Below, piece by piece: positions 25,186 through 36,930 of a DNA stretch of 64,000 bases. Location: NCBI GenBank assembly GCA_027943335.1, contig BSBK01007856.1, positions 1-64,000 on the forward strand. Direction: 5' to 3'. The position numbers and the translations under genes were made by a program. The number at the start of each line of letters is the position of its first letter. Within the stretch, counting starts at the first letter, position 1. The notes under the pieces are model-generated. The model ran no database searches and was not told where the DNA came from. It saw only the letters and a list, made by a program, of their open reading frames with translations. The stretch is from Chamaecyparis obtusa. Lineage: Eukaryota > Streptophyta > Pinopsida > Cupressales > Cupressaceae.

Positions 25186-25506
25186 CCGAGAAAGTCGTTG
25201 GTTATTACGGATTGGGCGTGGAAACTTGTCAAGGTGGGTAAAAGTTTCCAAGTAATAGATGGCAGAATTCGGGAAAATAGGCCTCAGAGCATAATGGAGA
25301 GATTTGTTTTGGTGGGTATTCTTTGTTCACATGTAATGGTAGCATTCAGACCCAGCATTGTGGAGGCATTGAAGATGTTGGAGGGCGATAGTCAAATTCC
25401 AGAAATTCCAGACAGGCCTCTGCCTCTCACAGATCAGGGAGCTTTAGCTGATGAACACGGCGACGGTGACTCTTCTGTTTCAGATTATCTGCCGTCATTC
25501 AGTTGA
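25186..25506 (+). pseudogene. Receptor-like kinase C-terminal fragment
   Basis: The frame reads 'VITDWAWKLVKVGK', then 'SIMERFVLVGILCSHVMVAF', then 'RPSIVEALKMLEGD', then 'IPEIPDRPLPL', and stops at 25504-25506. This is the end of subdomain XI and the tail of plant receptor-like kinases of the At1g11050-like group (recognised from the MERF-LVGILC-H-MVA-RP and MLEGD patterns). Nothing upstream encodes the ATP-binding loop, HRD or DFG motifs, and no ATG precedes the homology. It is therefore a fragment of about 100 codons, most likely captured by the surrounding inverted-end element. The reading frame itself has no stop. Confidence 0.8.
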
Positions 25507-25770
25507 CCATGGACATCTGTATTTTGTTGTATGCGGGAAGGAAGTTTGCGGACCCGATGAAAATTTTAATTTGCTTCAATATTTTGTAAAACCAGGTTTT
25601 TTTTTCAAATTCCACCTCTCTGGTGGGAAGATGGTGCTGCCTGTTTTAGGGCCTTAACTTGGTTTTCACCGGCATAATCCGAATTGCATATTGGGGTTCC
25701 AAATGGCAGATTTCGTGGAAATCGGAAAGTGTCGCCGCCAATTCCGATCCAATTCCCGCAAACAAATGGG

Positions 25771-28152
25771 ATAGAAAATGTTTAAAGGCCATCTAAGCAA
25801 TTTGAATCTCAAATAACAGTAAGCTACTGTAATAAATATTATAATCATTAATATTTAGTACTATAAGTTAGAAATATTATTTTTGTATTAATATTATATT
25901 TTAAAAATATTATTTGATTATTAATTAGTTATATGGTATCGGTGATATTGTAATGCTACCTAATACTAATATAATGGTTAATAAGAATACATTATAAAGA
26001 TTGTGCTAACATTTAAGGTTGAGGACTCAACAAGTATGTTGAGTTACGAAATCCAGTTTTGGTAGATGTATTCAGAAATGCAACTTTTTGTATTTAGCTT
26101 TTCTAATTAAGCAATGTTTGCGAATTATCAATAGTTAGTCTAAACAAGTGTCAAATGGCTAGTACTTTTGTTAATATTGAAATAGAAATAGAAGTAATAA
26201 AATAGTTAATTTGAATTACTATTGCAACGTGAATTATATGGTACATTAAATTTATATGTATTATAATTAATATAAGTTTTAAAATACGAAGTTGTATTAA
26301 AATAATAAGATATATTGTAATATTATCTAATTCTATTCCACTTATAAGAATAGAGTATTAAATCACATGAACATAACCCTAATCTCATTAAAATAAATAT
26401 TCAAATTTGTTACAATTAATATATACTTATTACTACAAATATAATATAAAAATAAATTATAATAATCATATAATTTACTATAATTATAAAAAATATAATT
26501 ACAATATTACTAATTAATTTAACTATAATCAATACTTATAATAAATTTAATGAAATTAGAAAGAGATTTATATATATAATTAAAATTAAAATTAAAATTA
26601 ATTAAGACCAGTTATAATAATAATAATAATAAAGGAACACTAAACAACAATCAAAACACCATAGAGAAGTGCAGAGAATAAAGAGCACTAAAAATCCAAC
26701 TATCAAGAATAAAAGAGTGCATGAAGAAACAAAATGTGAATTTATTGTATTAGGCTATCATTCAGAAAAACTTTTCATTTTTTTGAATTCATAAAAAATC
26801 GTTATAAGACATCAAAATGTCAAATTAATTTTTAGCAATTATAAATTTTAAAAAAGATCACATTTAGACTATAGAAAATGTGTTATTTTTAATAAAACAA
26901 GAAATACACTAAATTACAATTGGTGCAATTTTATTTTGTTTTAATCACTAGTTAAAAGAAGAAATCTATAAAATGATGCAATAGTACTTGCTTAGCCTAC
27001 TCACAAGGGAATGGGAAAGATTATCCTATCTCTATGAATTCAATAACATACAACCATTTAAAATAAACAATTTCATATAGTTAGCAAAGATAAGAAATAA
27101 AATCTTTGATTCTCAACCATTTAAAAGAATTTTGCCTTGAGTTCTTAAGTGTTGTGGATTTTCTACATTGTAGTGTGTTAGGATATGATATTCATTGTCT
27201 TATAGTTTTAAAAAATTGTCAAACAAAAATTCTCTCCCTAACCTTTTTGTGTCGTTTGTGGTTGGTATAAAATGGGTTGATAATCTCAAAAAGAACAAAG
27301 TAGTGTAAACTTATTTTGCATTCCAAAGTCAATTATTGTAAAGTTGATCCATTTTGAATTCTAAAGTTAGTTCTTGTTAATAGCTAATTACCTTGAAGCT
27401 TCTACACCACAAGCTTTTTGTTGAAGACATTTTTTTATTAGCAATGCTGCCTCAACATGTTTTATATGCAAATGTAAGGAAAAGTATGGCCAAAAGATTC
27501 TACCATGTTGAAAAAAATCTAATTTCTTTCTTTATTGTTACTTTCATTGTGAAAGTTACTTTATTCAAACATTTAACTTTATACAATTTTATCACTTAAA
27601 AAGTTTTAAACAATTTTTGATCACATGTTATTTTTAAATATTAAATTTACATTTGGCAATTATTATAATTTTTTTAAATTTGAACTTGTGATTTAAGGTC
27701 TATACTCTAACATCCTCTTAAAGATGACAAAGCACTCTTGATAACTCATTTTGAACAACTTGAGCTCCAAACTTGAATTGTCCCAACATATGTATATCCT
27801 ATATACTTCAACATAATATCATAAAATAAACCTAAATAATTCAATTCATTTAACTAAATCCTAGTTTAATCAAATGATCTATTAGTGCATATACAACATC
27901 CATAACAATACCTACCTTTGATATGGGTACTAAAATACAAATCAATAGTGGTACTCTTGTGAAGAAATGTAATGCATTTGTAATTAATAATTTTTGTTGT
28001 TGATCTTGACTAATAAATATTTATGCTCACATAAAATTGATGACAATATATCTCAATTGAAATTGCTTGTGCTCGTCACCCATAGACCTAACTTTTCCAT
28101 TCCTTTCAATAGGAAGTAGGAGGTTGATGCACACAATAATTTTTTTTAACAT
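25771..28152. other. Very AT-rich spacer
   Basis: The part from 25800 to 26640 is extremely A/T-rich with TAA/TTA words and no open frame. From 26640 to 28152 composition remains AT-rich. I see no gene, element end or RNA signature. Confidence 0.55.
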
Positions 28153-29423
28153 GTTGGAAATTATTATCCTTGATGTCAAAGGTCAAATTGGGGTGATGTC
28201 ACTATTATAATTAATGGAGATTAATGCCAAAAATATGATAAGTTTTGGGACTTAGATTGGAAGTATCAATTTAAATTTAAATTGAATATTTTCTCCATTA
28301 ATGCCAAAAATTTGATAAGTTTTGGGCTTAGATTGGAAGTATTGATTTAAATTTAAATTGAATATTTTCCTAAAAACTCAATCCTAGTGCCAATATAGCA
28401 AGAAGATTTAACTTAAATTGGAATTCATTGTTGTTATTGGGACTCTACCCCTCTTGATTTGGGTACCCAATTCAGAGGTTGAATATGATCAAATTTTGGG
28501 TTGGCCTTATCTTGGCGCTCAAGTTTGTGTTAAAAAATGATATAAAAATAAATAAATTAAAAGGAGGAAAACTTGGTTGAAGTGTCACCTCTCTTGGGTG
28601 AAGGGGTGCTTGTGTGGGATATTTAAGAAGGTAAATTGGTGGTGTTAGTTGCTAGTGTTCATTGAATATCATTATACTCTAAAGTAGATCTTTGAAGTAA
28701 GAAGATAAATATTTTAAGGATATTGTAGTTGTCAGTATTGTAGATTCATATTGGACCTTGTGCCCAACTTGAAGTAAATTTTGGATCAAATTTCACATCA
28801 CTATGGGAAAGTACAAGACAATTTTGGAGCTGAATTATGTCCAACCTCTAAATTGTGCAGATCTAAAGGAGTCTTTTGTGCAAGTTTATGAGCATTTTCT
28901 AAGAGGGTTTTGAATAGACTAGGATACTTACAAAGGCAAATTTATAGCAGCCTCGAAGAAGATTTGTGAAACATATTAAAATAGCAATACTCAAGAAGAT
29001 AAAACACAATTTAGAGGTTGGTGTTTCCTAACAAAGGAAATTGAGAGGCTAGGGCCTCTTGTTAGACAAGAATGGTGTCTCTTGAAGAGTTGGTGCCCGG
29101 TTATGGATATTTGTGTCTCTAGTGGGTTGGTGCCAATGAATTATCAAGAGGCGATTGATGTCTCATGTGGGTTGGAGCTTATGCAATTTGTAAGAAGATT
29201 TATATAAGCAATATTTTGTTGTGGTTTTCTACTTCAAGGGTTTCCTTGTTAATTGTGTGTTCATTTTGTATTCCTTATTGCTAGATCTTTCATGTGTGTG
29301 GTTGTTGTGTATGATTAAGTTTTGACATAATATAGCTATGGTTAATTAAGTTATTGAAAAAGTAAAAGTTTCTTGTTATATTGATTCATCTCCCATTTTT
29401 AGTATAAGCAAGTGATATTTAAT
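28153..29423 (+). repeat. Probable old LTR of a copia-like element
   Basis: The segment begins 'tgttggaaattattatcc' and precedes a primer-binding-site-like 'tggtatcagagttgc' at 29424 and a gag start at 29489. The start is a guess; the downstream context supports the end. It contains an 85-bp tandem duplication (28208-28375). It belongs to the oldest layer of the 28-42 kb nest. A matching 3' LTR was not found downstream. Confidence 0.4.
28208..28376. repeat. ~85-bp tandem duplication
   Basis: Two copies share 'attaatgccaaaaat', 'tgataagttttggg', 'cttagattggaagtat' and 'aatttaaattgaatattttc', with a few differences. Confidence 0.85.
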
Positions 29424-29515
29424 TGGTATCAGAGTTGCTTCCTTCAGATATATGCTAATCACTTGGAGGAAGAACTAAAAGAGCACATATGGCCAAACAA
29501 GAAGGATATGATTTC
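29424..29515 (+). pseudogene. Copia-like leader and gag start, split by an insertion
   Basis: 'tggtatcagag' (29424) resembles the initiator-tRNA primer site. An ATG at 29489 opens 'MAKQEGYDF', and the frame is cut at 29515/29516 by the three-LTR element. It resumes after the target duplication at 40918 with 'SSNKAPLFDETSYAFWSIRM', matching the N-terminal pattern of Ty1/copia gag (PLFDGxNYAFW). A stop follows at once, so this gag was already dead or died later. Confidence 0.75.
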
Positions 29516-29995
29516 TGTTGGTGTAATTAAATATTTACTAATTACACTTACTTAAGTTTACTTAGGATAATGCATTTGCATATTAGTTGTCATTGTGACA
29601 CCTAGGAGTTTGCATTTCAATTTAGTACATGGTTAGGAGAATTTTCACTTTAGGTGTGATAGTTGTCATCACATACCTCTTTGTGTGTGAGATCCACCTT
29701 TAGTGCTCTTATCACATTATCATCCTCTCATTGTTGCACATGCTTCACATACTTTCCTGTATAAAGGAGGATGATCCACCTTTGGTGGACATGTGATTCC
29801 ACCTAGTGTGGGTGATATCTTATCATTTCCTTATCATGTAGTCTTATTGCATTGCCTATATACTTAGGCACTCCTACTTTGTAATCAATTCAATTGGCTA
29901 TAATCAATTATTTGATCATTTTGCCTATCTCTCTTGTGCTATCTCTTGAGCTTCTAGATCTTGGTGTTTATTTTTTGCCTTAGGCAAATTCTTAC
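29516..29995 (+). repeat. First LTR of the three-LTR element
   Basis: A 480-bp LTR running TGTTGGTGTAATT...AATTCTTACA. Just after it, about 31 bp including the primer-binding site is duplicated: 'tggtattagagcgatg' at 29996, then 'tggtatcagagccata' at 30027. Confidence 0.95.
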
Positions 29996-30821
29996 ATGGT
30001 ATTAGAGCGATGTCAAAATTCTTACATGGTATCAGAGCCATAAGAGTTTCATTACATAGCCTATTTTGAGAGAGTTTTATTGCAGGTCAAAATTGGAGCT
30101 TGTTGGTGCAAATCAGAGGTTGGCATCACATTGAGGAGGGTCCAAAAACCCCTAAATCAAATTTTGTTTCATCCAAATCGGACATCTGAAGCCAATTCTA
30201 GAGCCATTTGAATTTTCAAGGTTCGGCGGTGGCGATTCAGAAAAATAATTTCAGAGGCTATTTTCAATCAACGATATCTCAGTCATTCGGACTCTTTTTT
30301 TCGAGCAATTTTTTTTGTTTTGGGGTAGAATTTCATGATCTACACAATGGTGCAGGTGATTTCTGATTCTTGCTTCTGATATTTTTTGAAAATCACAAAT
30401 TCTAATTTTTACAACTTTAGAGGCTTTGTTCGGGCTCACATGGACATATTTTCAGGTGCTATTTTTTTGAAAGTTCATGATTTTTTTGTCTACTTTCTAG
30501 ATCTGGTATCAGTTTGGAAAAATTCTGAGTGGACATAATACTTTCAGAATTTGGTCTATTTGGCCTATTTTTGGCACTTGTAATTTGTTGGATCCTTGAG
30601 TGGTTTTGTGTCTTAGTTGTATGATTCTACCATAACTTCATATTTTCTGTTGTAAACATCAAAATCAGAAGTCCACTTTGATTCATTTTGGCAAGTGGCA
30701 ATTGTATAGGCACTATATATAAAGTACCAAAATCATCTATTTTGAGGGGGTTCTTTGGTTCATTGCATTTTGGGGGGTGCATTGATTTTTTGATCTCATT
30801 GTTTCATGTGAGAAGTACATC

Positions 30822-31997
30822 ATGGATGGTTTAATTAAGTTGACAAGAGGAAACTATAAGCAATGGAGTGAATTGGTTCTTTCTCATCTTAGTGAGCATA
30901 ACCTATTGCCCTATTTGTATGAGGATAGACCTAAAAATCCTTTTTTCAATTGGGACTCTTCCTCAGAAGTTATTAAGGTTATCTATTGGAATATGGATAT
31001 GGCTGTTATGGATTCCCTTGTTGACTATGAAGATGAGACAGAAAATATTCCTGATATTTGGACTGCTCTTTGGGAAATGTATGGAGATCCACATATTCCT
31101 CCACTTCCAAAACGTCCAGAACCTCCAGTTGCAGCTCCTCCTCCTACTGAGATCACATCTCTTGATGATGCATTTCTTCCTATAGCCACTCGCTCTTGTG
31201 ATTCAGTGTAGCAAGATATTCCTTGTCTTCCAGTTATAGTTCCATGGGATGACTACTTGACAGACATTGCAGGTTTGTTTGTGGAGTCCTACATTTTAGA
31301 TTTGGGAGACTTCATTGATGACATTCATCTTCTCTTTGTTGAGGATGATCCTTCTTCAATTGTTGCGAGGGAGCATGTTGACCCTCATCTTCAATCTCCA
31401 CTTGATCCTTCTTTCAAGATTGACATGATTGTGGATCCTTTGATACAACATTTGGAGGAGGTCTCTTTAACTTCAGAGAAGACATTTGACTCTTTGGAGA
31501 TTGGTTTTCATGAGTCTCAAACTTCACTTGAGATGTCACATTGCATGGTTCAATTTGATCATACTCATGTGTTGGAGATTCCTATTCAGTTTCCTGAGAC
31601 ATCATACATTTTGAGTATTCTTCCTATAGATTGGGAAGGATTCATTGATACACCTATGTACTTGTTTCTTCCTAAGGGGAGGAACATCATTCAGTTTTCT
31701 TGGTGTAGTTTCTACATTGATCCAGGTGCATCTATCATGGGTGTACATTCTACATTGAGGGGGGGCTTTCTTTCTTCTCTTCCTACTTCATTCGAGGAGG
31801 CATCTTTATCTTTGGAGTTTGATCCAAATTCTTATGTGGATCAGTTATCATTGGTTCCTTGTTTGTCACCTTCTTCTACTAGGCTTTCTCCTGATTGGTT
31901 CGTGGCATCTTCATCAACCAAGGACATGGTGACACTTGGGCATACTTCAGAGACATCATACTTCATTTGGATTCCCCTTCCTACTTCCTATCCATAA
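30822..31997 (+). CDS. Gag-like plus unknown protein ORF, copy A (nonsense-broken)
   Basis: One frame runs from ATG 30822 with an internal TAG at 31209-31211 and a TAA at 31995-31997. The N-terminal 90 residues ('LIKLTRGNYKQWSELVLSHL' and a later 'IPDIWTALWEMYGD') resemble copia-type gag of the UBN2/DUF4219 group. The rest is acidic and rich in Ser, Pro and Asp ('DVHLLF'/'DIHLLF' type blocks, 'PKGRNIIQFSWCSFYIDPGA', 'GVHSTLRGG') and matches nothing I know. There is no CCHC knuckle and no pol domain. Copy B has sense codons at both stop positions, so both stops are secondary transitions. Copy A also lost about 29 bp downstream near 32046. Confidence 0.75.
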
Positions 31998-32387
31998 TGG
32001 GAAGCCTTCTTACATCTATACTTGGTGCATCTTCTTCCTAAGAGGATGTTTTGTCTTCAAGCACTTACCATCCTTTGAGGAGATTACTCATTATTGGGGG
32101 GATATCATGTCTCCTTGTTTCCTTCCTTTGGGGGGATTTTTTATTGTATATGCATGATGTATGTCATAATTGGGGGTTATTGATTACTCCATCCATGCAT
32201 GCATCTTGTATTCATCTCTCTTTTTTGGGGAGGGTTTTTCCCATGAGGTTTTCCCTCTTTCTCCACTTTATGAGAGATTGCATTGTTCTTGCATTTTGTA
32301 CATGGGTACCTAACATGGCCTAGTAGTCGGGACCCATCTTGCATTGTGAGCTTAAGTGCATTCCCCTAAGTTGTAATTAAGGGGGGG
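31998..32387 (+). other. 3' region of internal region A with polypurine tract
   Basis: Untranslated-looking sequence contains 'tatgcatgatgtatgtcat' and repeats of TGCATG near 32190. It ends in the G-run (32379-32387) that abuts the second LTR. The same layout is seen at 40146-40436 and, inverted, at 11229-11500. Confidence 0.7.
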
Positions 32388-32868
32388 TGTTGGTGTAATT
32401 AAATATTTACTAATTACACTTACTTTAGTTTACTTAAGATAATGCATTTGCATATTAGTTGTCATTGTGACACCTAGGAGTTTGCATTTCAGTTTAGTAC
32501 ATGGTTAGGAGAATTTTCACTTTAGGTGTGATAGTTGTCATCACATACCTCTTTGTGTGTGAGATCCTCCTTTAGTGCTCTTATCACATTATCATCCTCT
32601 CATTGTTGCACATGCTTCACATACTTTCATGTACAATGGAGGATGATCTACCTTTGGTGGATATGTGATTCCACCTAGTGTAGGTGATATCTTATCATTT
32701 CCTTATCATGTAGTCTTATTGCATTGCCTATATATTTAGGCACTCCTACTTTGTAATCAATTCAATTGGCTATAATCAATTATTTGATCATTTTGCCTAT
32801 CTCTCTTGTGCTATCTCTTGAGCTTCTAGATCTTGGTGTTTATTCTTTGCCTTAAGAAAATTCTTACA
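32388..32868 (+). repeat. Middle LTR of the three-LTR element
   Basis: This 481-bp LTR serves both internal regions: a G-run ends just before it and 'tggtatcagagccata' starts at 32869. Confidence 0.95.
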
Positions 32869-33593
32869 TGGTATCAGAGCCATAGGAGTTTCATTACATA
32901 GCCTATTTTGAGAGAATTTTATTGCAGGTCAAAATTGGAGCTTATTGGTGCAAATCAGAGGTTGGCATCACATTGAGGAGGTCCAAAAACCCCTAAATCA
33001 AATTTTGTTTCATCCAAATCGGACATCTGAAGCCAATTATAGAGCCATTTGAATTTTCAAGGTTCGGCGGTGGCAATTCAGAAAAAATAATTTCAGAGGC
33101 GATTTTCAATCAACGATATCTTAGTCATCCTAACTCCTTTTTTCGAGCAATTTTTTTTGTTTTGGGGTAGAATTTCACGATCTACACAATGGTGCAGGTG
33201 ATTTCTGATCCCTGCTTTTGATATTTTTTAAAAATCACAAATCTTGATTTTTATAGCTTTAGAGGCTTTGTTCGGGCTCATATGGACACATTTTTAGGTG
33301 CTATTTTTTTTGAAAGTTCATGATTTTTTTGTCTACTTTCCAGATCTAGTATCAGTTTGGAAAAATTCTGAGTGGACATAATACTTTCAAAATTTGGTCT
33401 ATTTTGGCCTATTTTTGGCACTTGTAATTTGTTGGATCCTTGAGTGGTTTTGTGTCTTAATTGTATGAGTCTACCATAGCTTCATATTTTCTATTGTAAA
33501 GATCAAAATCAGAAGTCCACTTTGATTCATTTTGGCAAGTGGCAATTGTACATGCACTATATATAAAGTACCAAAATCATCTATTTTGGGGGG
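32869..33593 (+). other. Leader of internal region B, interrupted at 33593
   Basis: It is nearly identical to 30027-30755 up to 'atctatttt' and a G-run, where the copia element at 33594 is inserted. The leader resumes at 38764. Confidence 0.88.
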
Positions 33594-34117
33594 TGTTAGA
33601 ATTTATTCTGTTCTTGGTTATTTATGTATTTAATAGGTTAAACCAAGGTATCCTAATGTATTTTGTCCTCTAGTCCAAGTGGGAGGACATGTATTTTTTA
33701 TAATTTTTTTTTAAAAGGAAAATAGATATTCCTCCTTATGAGGAATCCTACACTTGTCTCACACACTAGTGAAATGTGGCATACATAGAATTGAGAGTTA
33801 CAATGTAACTCCTTTCTCACATCTCTATTAAGAGATGGCTCTTCTCTCATTCACAGGAGATTCTTCTTCTTCTTCTTGATTACCATTTTATGAGCTTGGC
33901 TCTCTCTCTCTCTCTTTTCTTAGGCATTTTGTTGCCACATTCATTAATATCACGTGGTTTTTTTAATGCTTTTCCCCCTTAAAAAACTTGTCTCTTTGTT
34001 GCTTGTTGTTGGTGAATGCTCCTAGTTCTTGCACTAATTCATGGTATTGTTTCCTATTCCTAAGCTCATAGATTAAACAATTTCCTATTTGTCTCTATAT
34101 TTTTTATTATTTTAACA
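33594..34117 (+). repeat. 5' LTR of the nested copia element
   Basis: A 524-bp LTR with a CT-rich tract near 33900 and the terminus TTTTAACA. Confidence 0.93.
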
Positions 34118-36930
34118 TGGTATTAGAGCAGGTTGGTTTAATCGTCTATTGAGTGTACAGGTGAAGGAGCTACCATATCTTGGAGCACTCCAAATCGGAG
34201 ACTCTTGAGAGAGTTCTTTACTAATTTTTTTTGTACTAATATATTTTATAGAGAAAAATTTAAATTTTTTTTGGGTTTGGCTGGTTTACCGCCAAACCCA
34301 ATTTAACTATTAGATCCTTAAAAAAAATAAAAAATATAATTCCCTTTTATATTTTCTTTGTGCATGTATTATTCTCTCTTTCTTATATATCTCCTTTAAT
34401 TCAGTTTCAAAATTTACTTATATTTTATAATCTTAAAAAGTGCATTTAATATATTCTAATTTCAATTCCTGCATAGAATATCTTTTTTTGAAATTGCAAT
34501 TATGAGTTTCTAAATTTAGTTCTTGCATGCGTTCCTTCCCTTCTTTTAACTCATTGTCTGTTATAAAACATTTTTATTTTGCATGCGTTTATTCCTTCAT
34601 ATATCTTTGTCTTTTCGTAGTTTTTTGAAGAATCTGTGTTGGATCATTTTTTTCTCCCAGTTTGTGCTACTTTATCTTCCAGATTTATGAAAGCAAATTG
34701 AAGTGCATTTAGGTTTACAAAGCAATTGTAAATTCTTTCTGCTCTTTCTTTTTTCCCCTGCCCGATGTTCTTCCTCTCACGGGGCCGCAGTTCTTTGTGC
34801 TCTTTGAGTCTTTTTTTCAAGTGCAATTTAGATCTCACTTTTTCATTTAATATGGTGCTGTGCGAATATCGACTAAAAGCTAGAGTACAACATTCTACCA
34901 TTGTTATCTGGTGCATGATAAAGGTCGTTGTTTGTTTTCATAATCTTGTTTTTGCTTTATTCTCTGTATTCCAATCTGGTCTAGTGGTTTGCTAGTACGT
35001 TATAAAGACTCATATTTAAATTAACTTTTCTTGTTTTCCTTGGCACCTCGCTTTGAGTTTTGTTTTGTTAAACCAGGTGAGCTTGGCTCTTTGGTAACTA
35101 GGTTCATCTTTGTATTAATTTAGGCTTTATTGTATTTGGGTAGGGTTTTCGGTGCATGAACTGTTCTATCCATTGCCTTATGCCTTAAGGATTGCTTGAT
35201 AGAATACAACATTAGAAAATTGGTGCACTGGAGTAAATTAGTGTTATTTTGTTTTGAGCCTTTGTTAAGCCTCGTTTTCATTTCTCCTTTTAGAAATTAT
35301 GTTCACCTTTTTCATACTTTCTTTTTGTTGTTTTGTTTCCTCACGTGATTCCTAGTATCGGTTTTGGATTCATGCTTTTTTTATCCCTACATGCAAAAAT
35401 TGGCAAGGGCAATTAAAATCGGCAAGGGCATCGTCCTTCAATTTCCTTATAGTAGCAATCGGTAGAGGCAAACATCTGGTCCAATTGCCTTTATAAAGGA
35501 TCGTTGAAAATATTGGTTGATGTTTGTAATGTGATTCATAGTTTTTTTAAAACCTTTTTATATAAGTTCCGCCCTTTTGCATTTAGATCTGCGAATGAGG
35601 ACTTCTTTTGTGTTTGTGTGCTTGTTTCCTTATCTCTTTTCTTGCCTTCATCGCATTTCAGGAGATCTCATTTCTCTGAGTTTTTTTGATTTATTTTGCT
35701 CGCTTCTTTTTTCATTTGATCCCGCCCCTCTGGGATCAACTCCTCCACCTCTTCTCCTCCACCCGCCTCCGCTAGCTCAGTTCCATTTCCTCTGTATCTC
35801 TCGAGGCATCAGAGACCTTCGAGTAAGCCTTTTACTGTGAGTTTTCTTCTTTGGCTCTTTCGTGTTCTCTTCCGTAGTTGTTTTCTACCGTCATAAATGT
35901 TTTGAATATCAAAGTAATCTTCCTTTCTTCGCTTCCCTTTCCCTCTTTCAAGCGTTGTTGTGGTTGTTCTTCTTTCGTGCGTGTCTTCACTGTTTTGTTC
36001 TTTGCTTCAATTCATTTAATTTATCTCTTTTTCTCATTTTTTTTGTATTTGTCTTCATTTCGTTCTTTCACACTCAGTGGGTTCTTTTTAGTTGTTATTG
36101 GTTTCGATTCTTTTTATCTCAGTCAATGAGTTTCACATCATATTTGATATCCGCTTTAAGATTTATATCTTTAGTTAAGTTTCCAGTTTTGGCTCGGGTT
36201 CCTTTTTTTGCGAATTTTTTTTTCATTTTGATCTCTTCTTATTTTTTATTGGTAATTCTGTTTATTCATGCTAGTTGTGTAATCTTTGTCATATGCTTGG
36301 AACTTCTTCGATTGCATGCCATTTACTTGATAAAGGTAAAGAAATTGGTTCATCTTATATTTCTCTGATAGCGTTTGGTAGTTTTGCTTTAGCACTCTAA
36401 TATCTGTTATTTTACTCTTGATCATTCTATTCTAAGTTTTAGATAGAGTTGTTTAGAATCGATAGCCTCTTTGGATACTTTTCTTTTTTCGTTATCCTTT
36501 TTCATTAGTAATCAATCTAAAATCAAATTTGATTTGGGGATTTTTTTAAAAAAAAATAGTTTTATATTATATTTCTTTATAAAAGATCTTTCATAGTTCT
36601 TTTAATCTGGTTGTAGTATTTTTTTTCAAGTGATAAGTCCTTTAGATTCAATTTTTTATTTTTTTTTATGTAATCCAGATTCTAATCTCACTTTATATTT
36701 ACCCAGTTACTTTTTTTCTAACGTTTCTTTGCAGGACTGATTTTTTTTTAGTATAAGTTTAACTAATGATTATTGCAATTTTTTTTCACCCCTTTAGTTT
36801 TATCCAATTAACTAACATTTTTTGGCAGGGTTTTTTATATATATTTAACTCTGTTGATCCTCTTGTTCATATCCGTCATTTTTTTTACATGCTCAATAAA
36901 CATTAGTTTCATCTCATCGTCTAACTCAAG
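34118..36930. other. Non-pol interior of the nested copia element; possible captured host sequence
   Basis: The first few hundred bases look like a leader. From about 35690 to 35830 there is a C-rich exon-like patch ('ctcctccacctcttctcctc', 'cgcctccgctagctcag') followed by 'ttcga|gtaagc', a donor-like site. A long T-rich tract follows, as in plant introns. No gag, protease or integrase is detectable. A captured promoter, 5' UTR and intron fragment of a host gene is one explanation; a non-autonomous filler is another. Confidence 0.4.

Larger units (their letters stand above)
24738..25770. mobile_element. Possible Pack-type DNA element with short inverted ends
   Basis: The left edge 'ccccgtttgtttgc' (about 24740-24753) is complementary to 'gcaaacaaatggg' (about 25758-25770), with one mismatch over 13 bp. 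Weaker similarity continues inward ('agaattggaatt' against the complement of 'aattccgatccaattc'). The segment of about 1.03 kb carries a receptor-kinase fragment. GTTTGTTT-type ends occur on plant hAT and Harbinger MITEs. I cannot find a convincing target-site duplication, so the assignment is tentative. Confidence 0.4.

Noticed and set aside
25198..25506. Intact small kinase-tail gene
   Set aside because: There is no ATG, no upstream kinase domain and no splice acceptor with a matching exon; a captured fragment is simpler.
31936..32323. Overlapping frames after copy A of the gag-like ORF
   Set aside because: They are shifted frames in the 3' region of the element. A similar frame exists in other copies, but I see no start or domain support.
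35862..36368. Phe/Leu-rich frame of 168 codons
   Set aside because: The T-rich tract inside the copia element gives a hydrophobic composition with no membrane-protein family pattern; it looks like an intron or filler.
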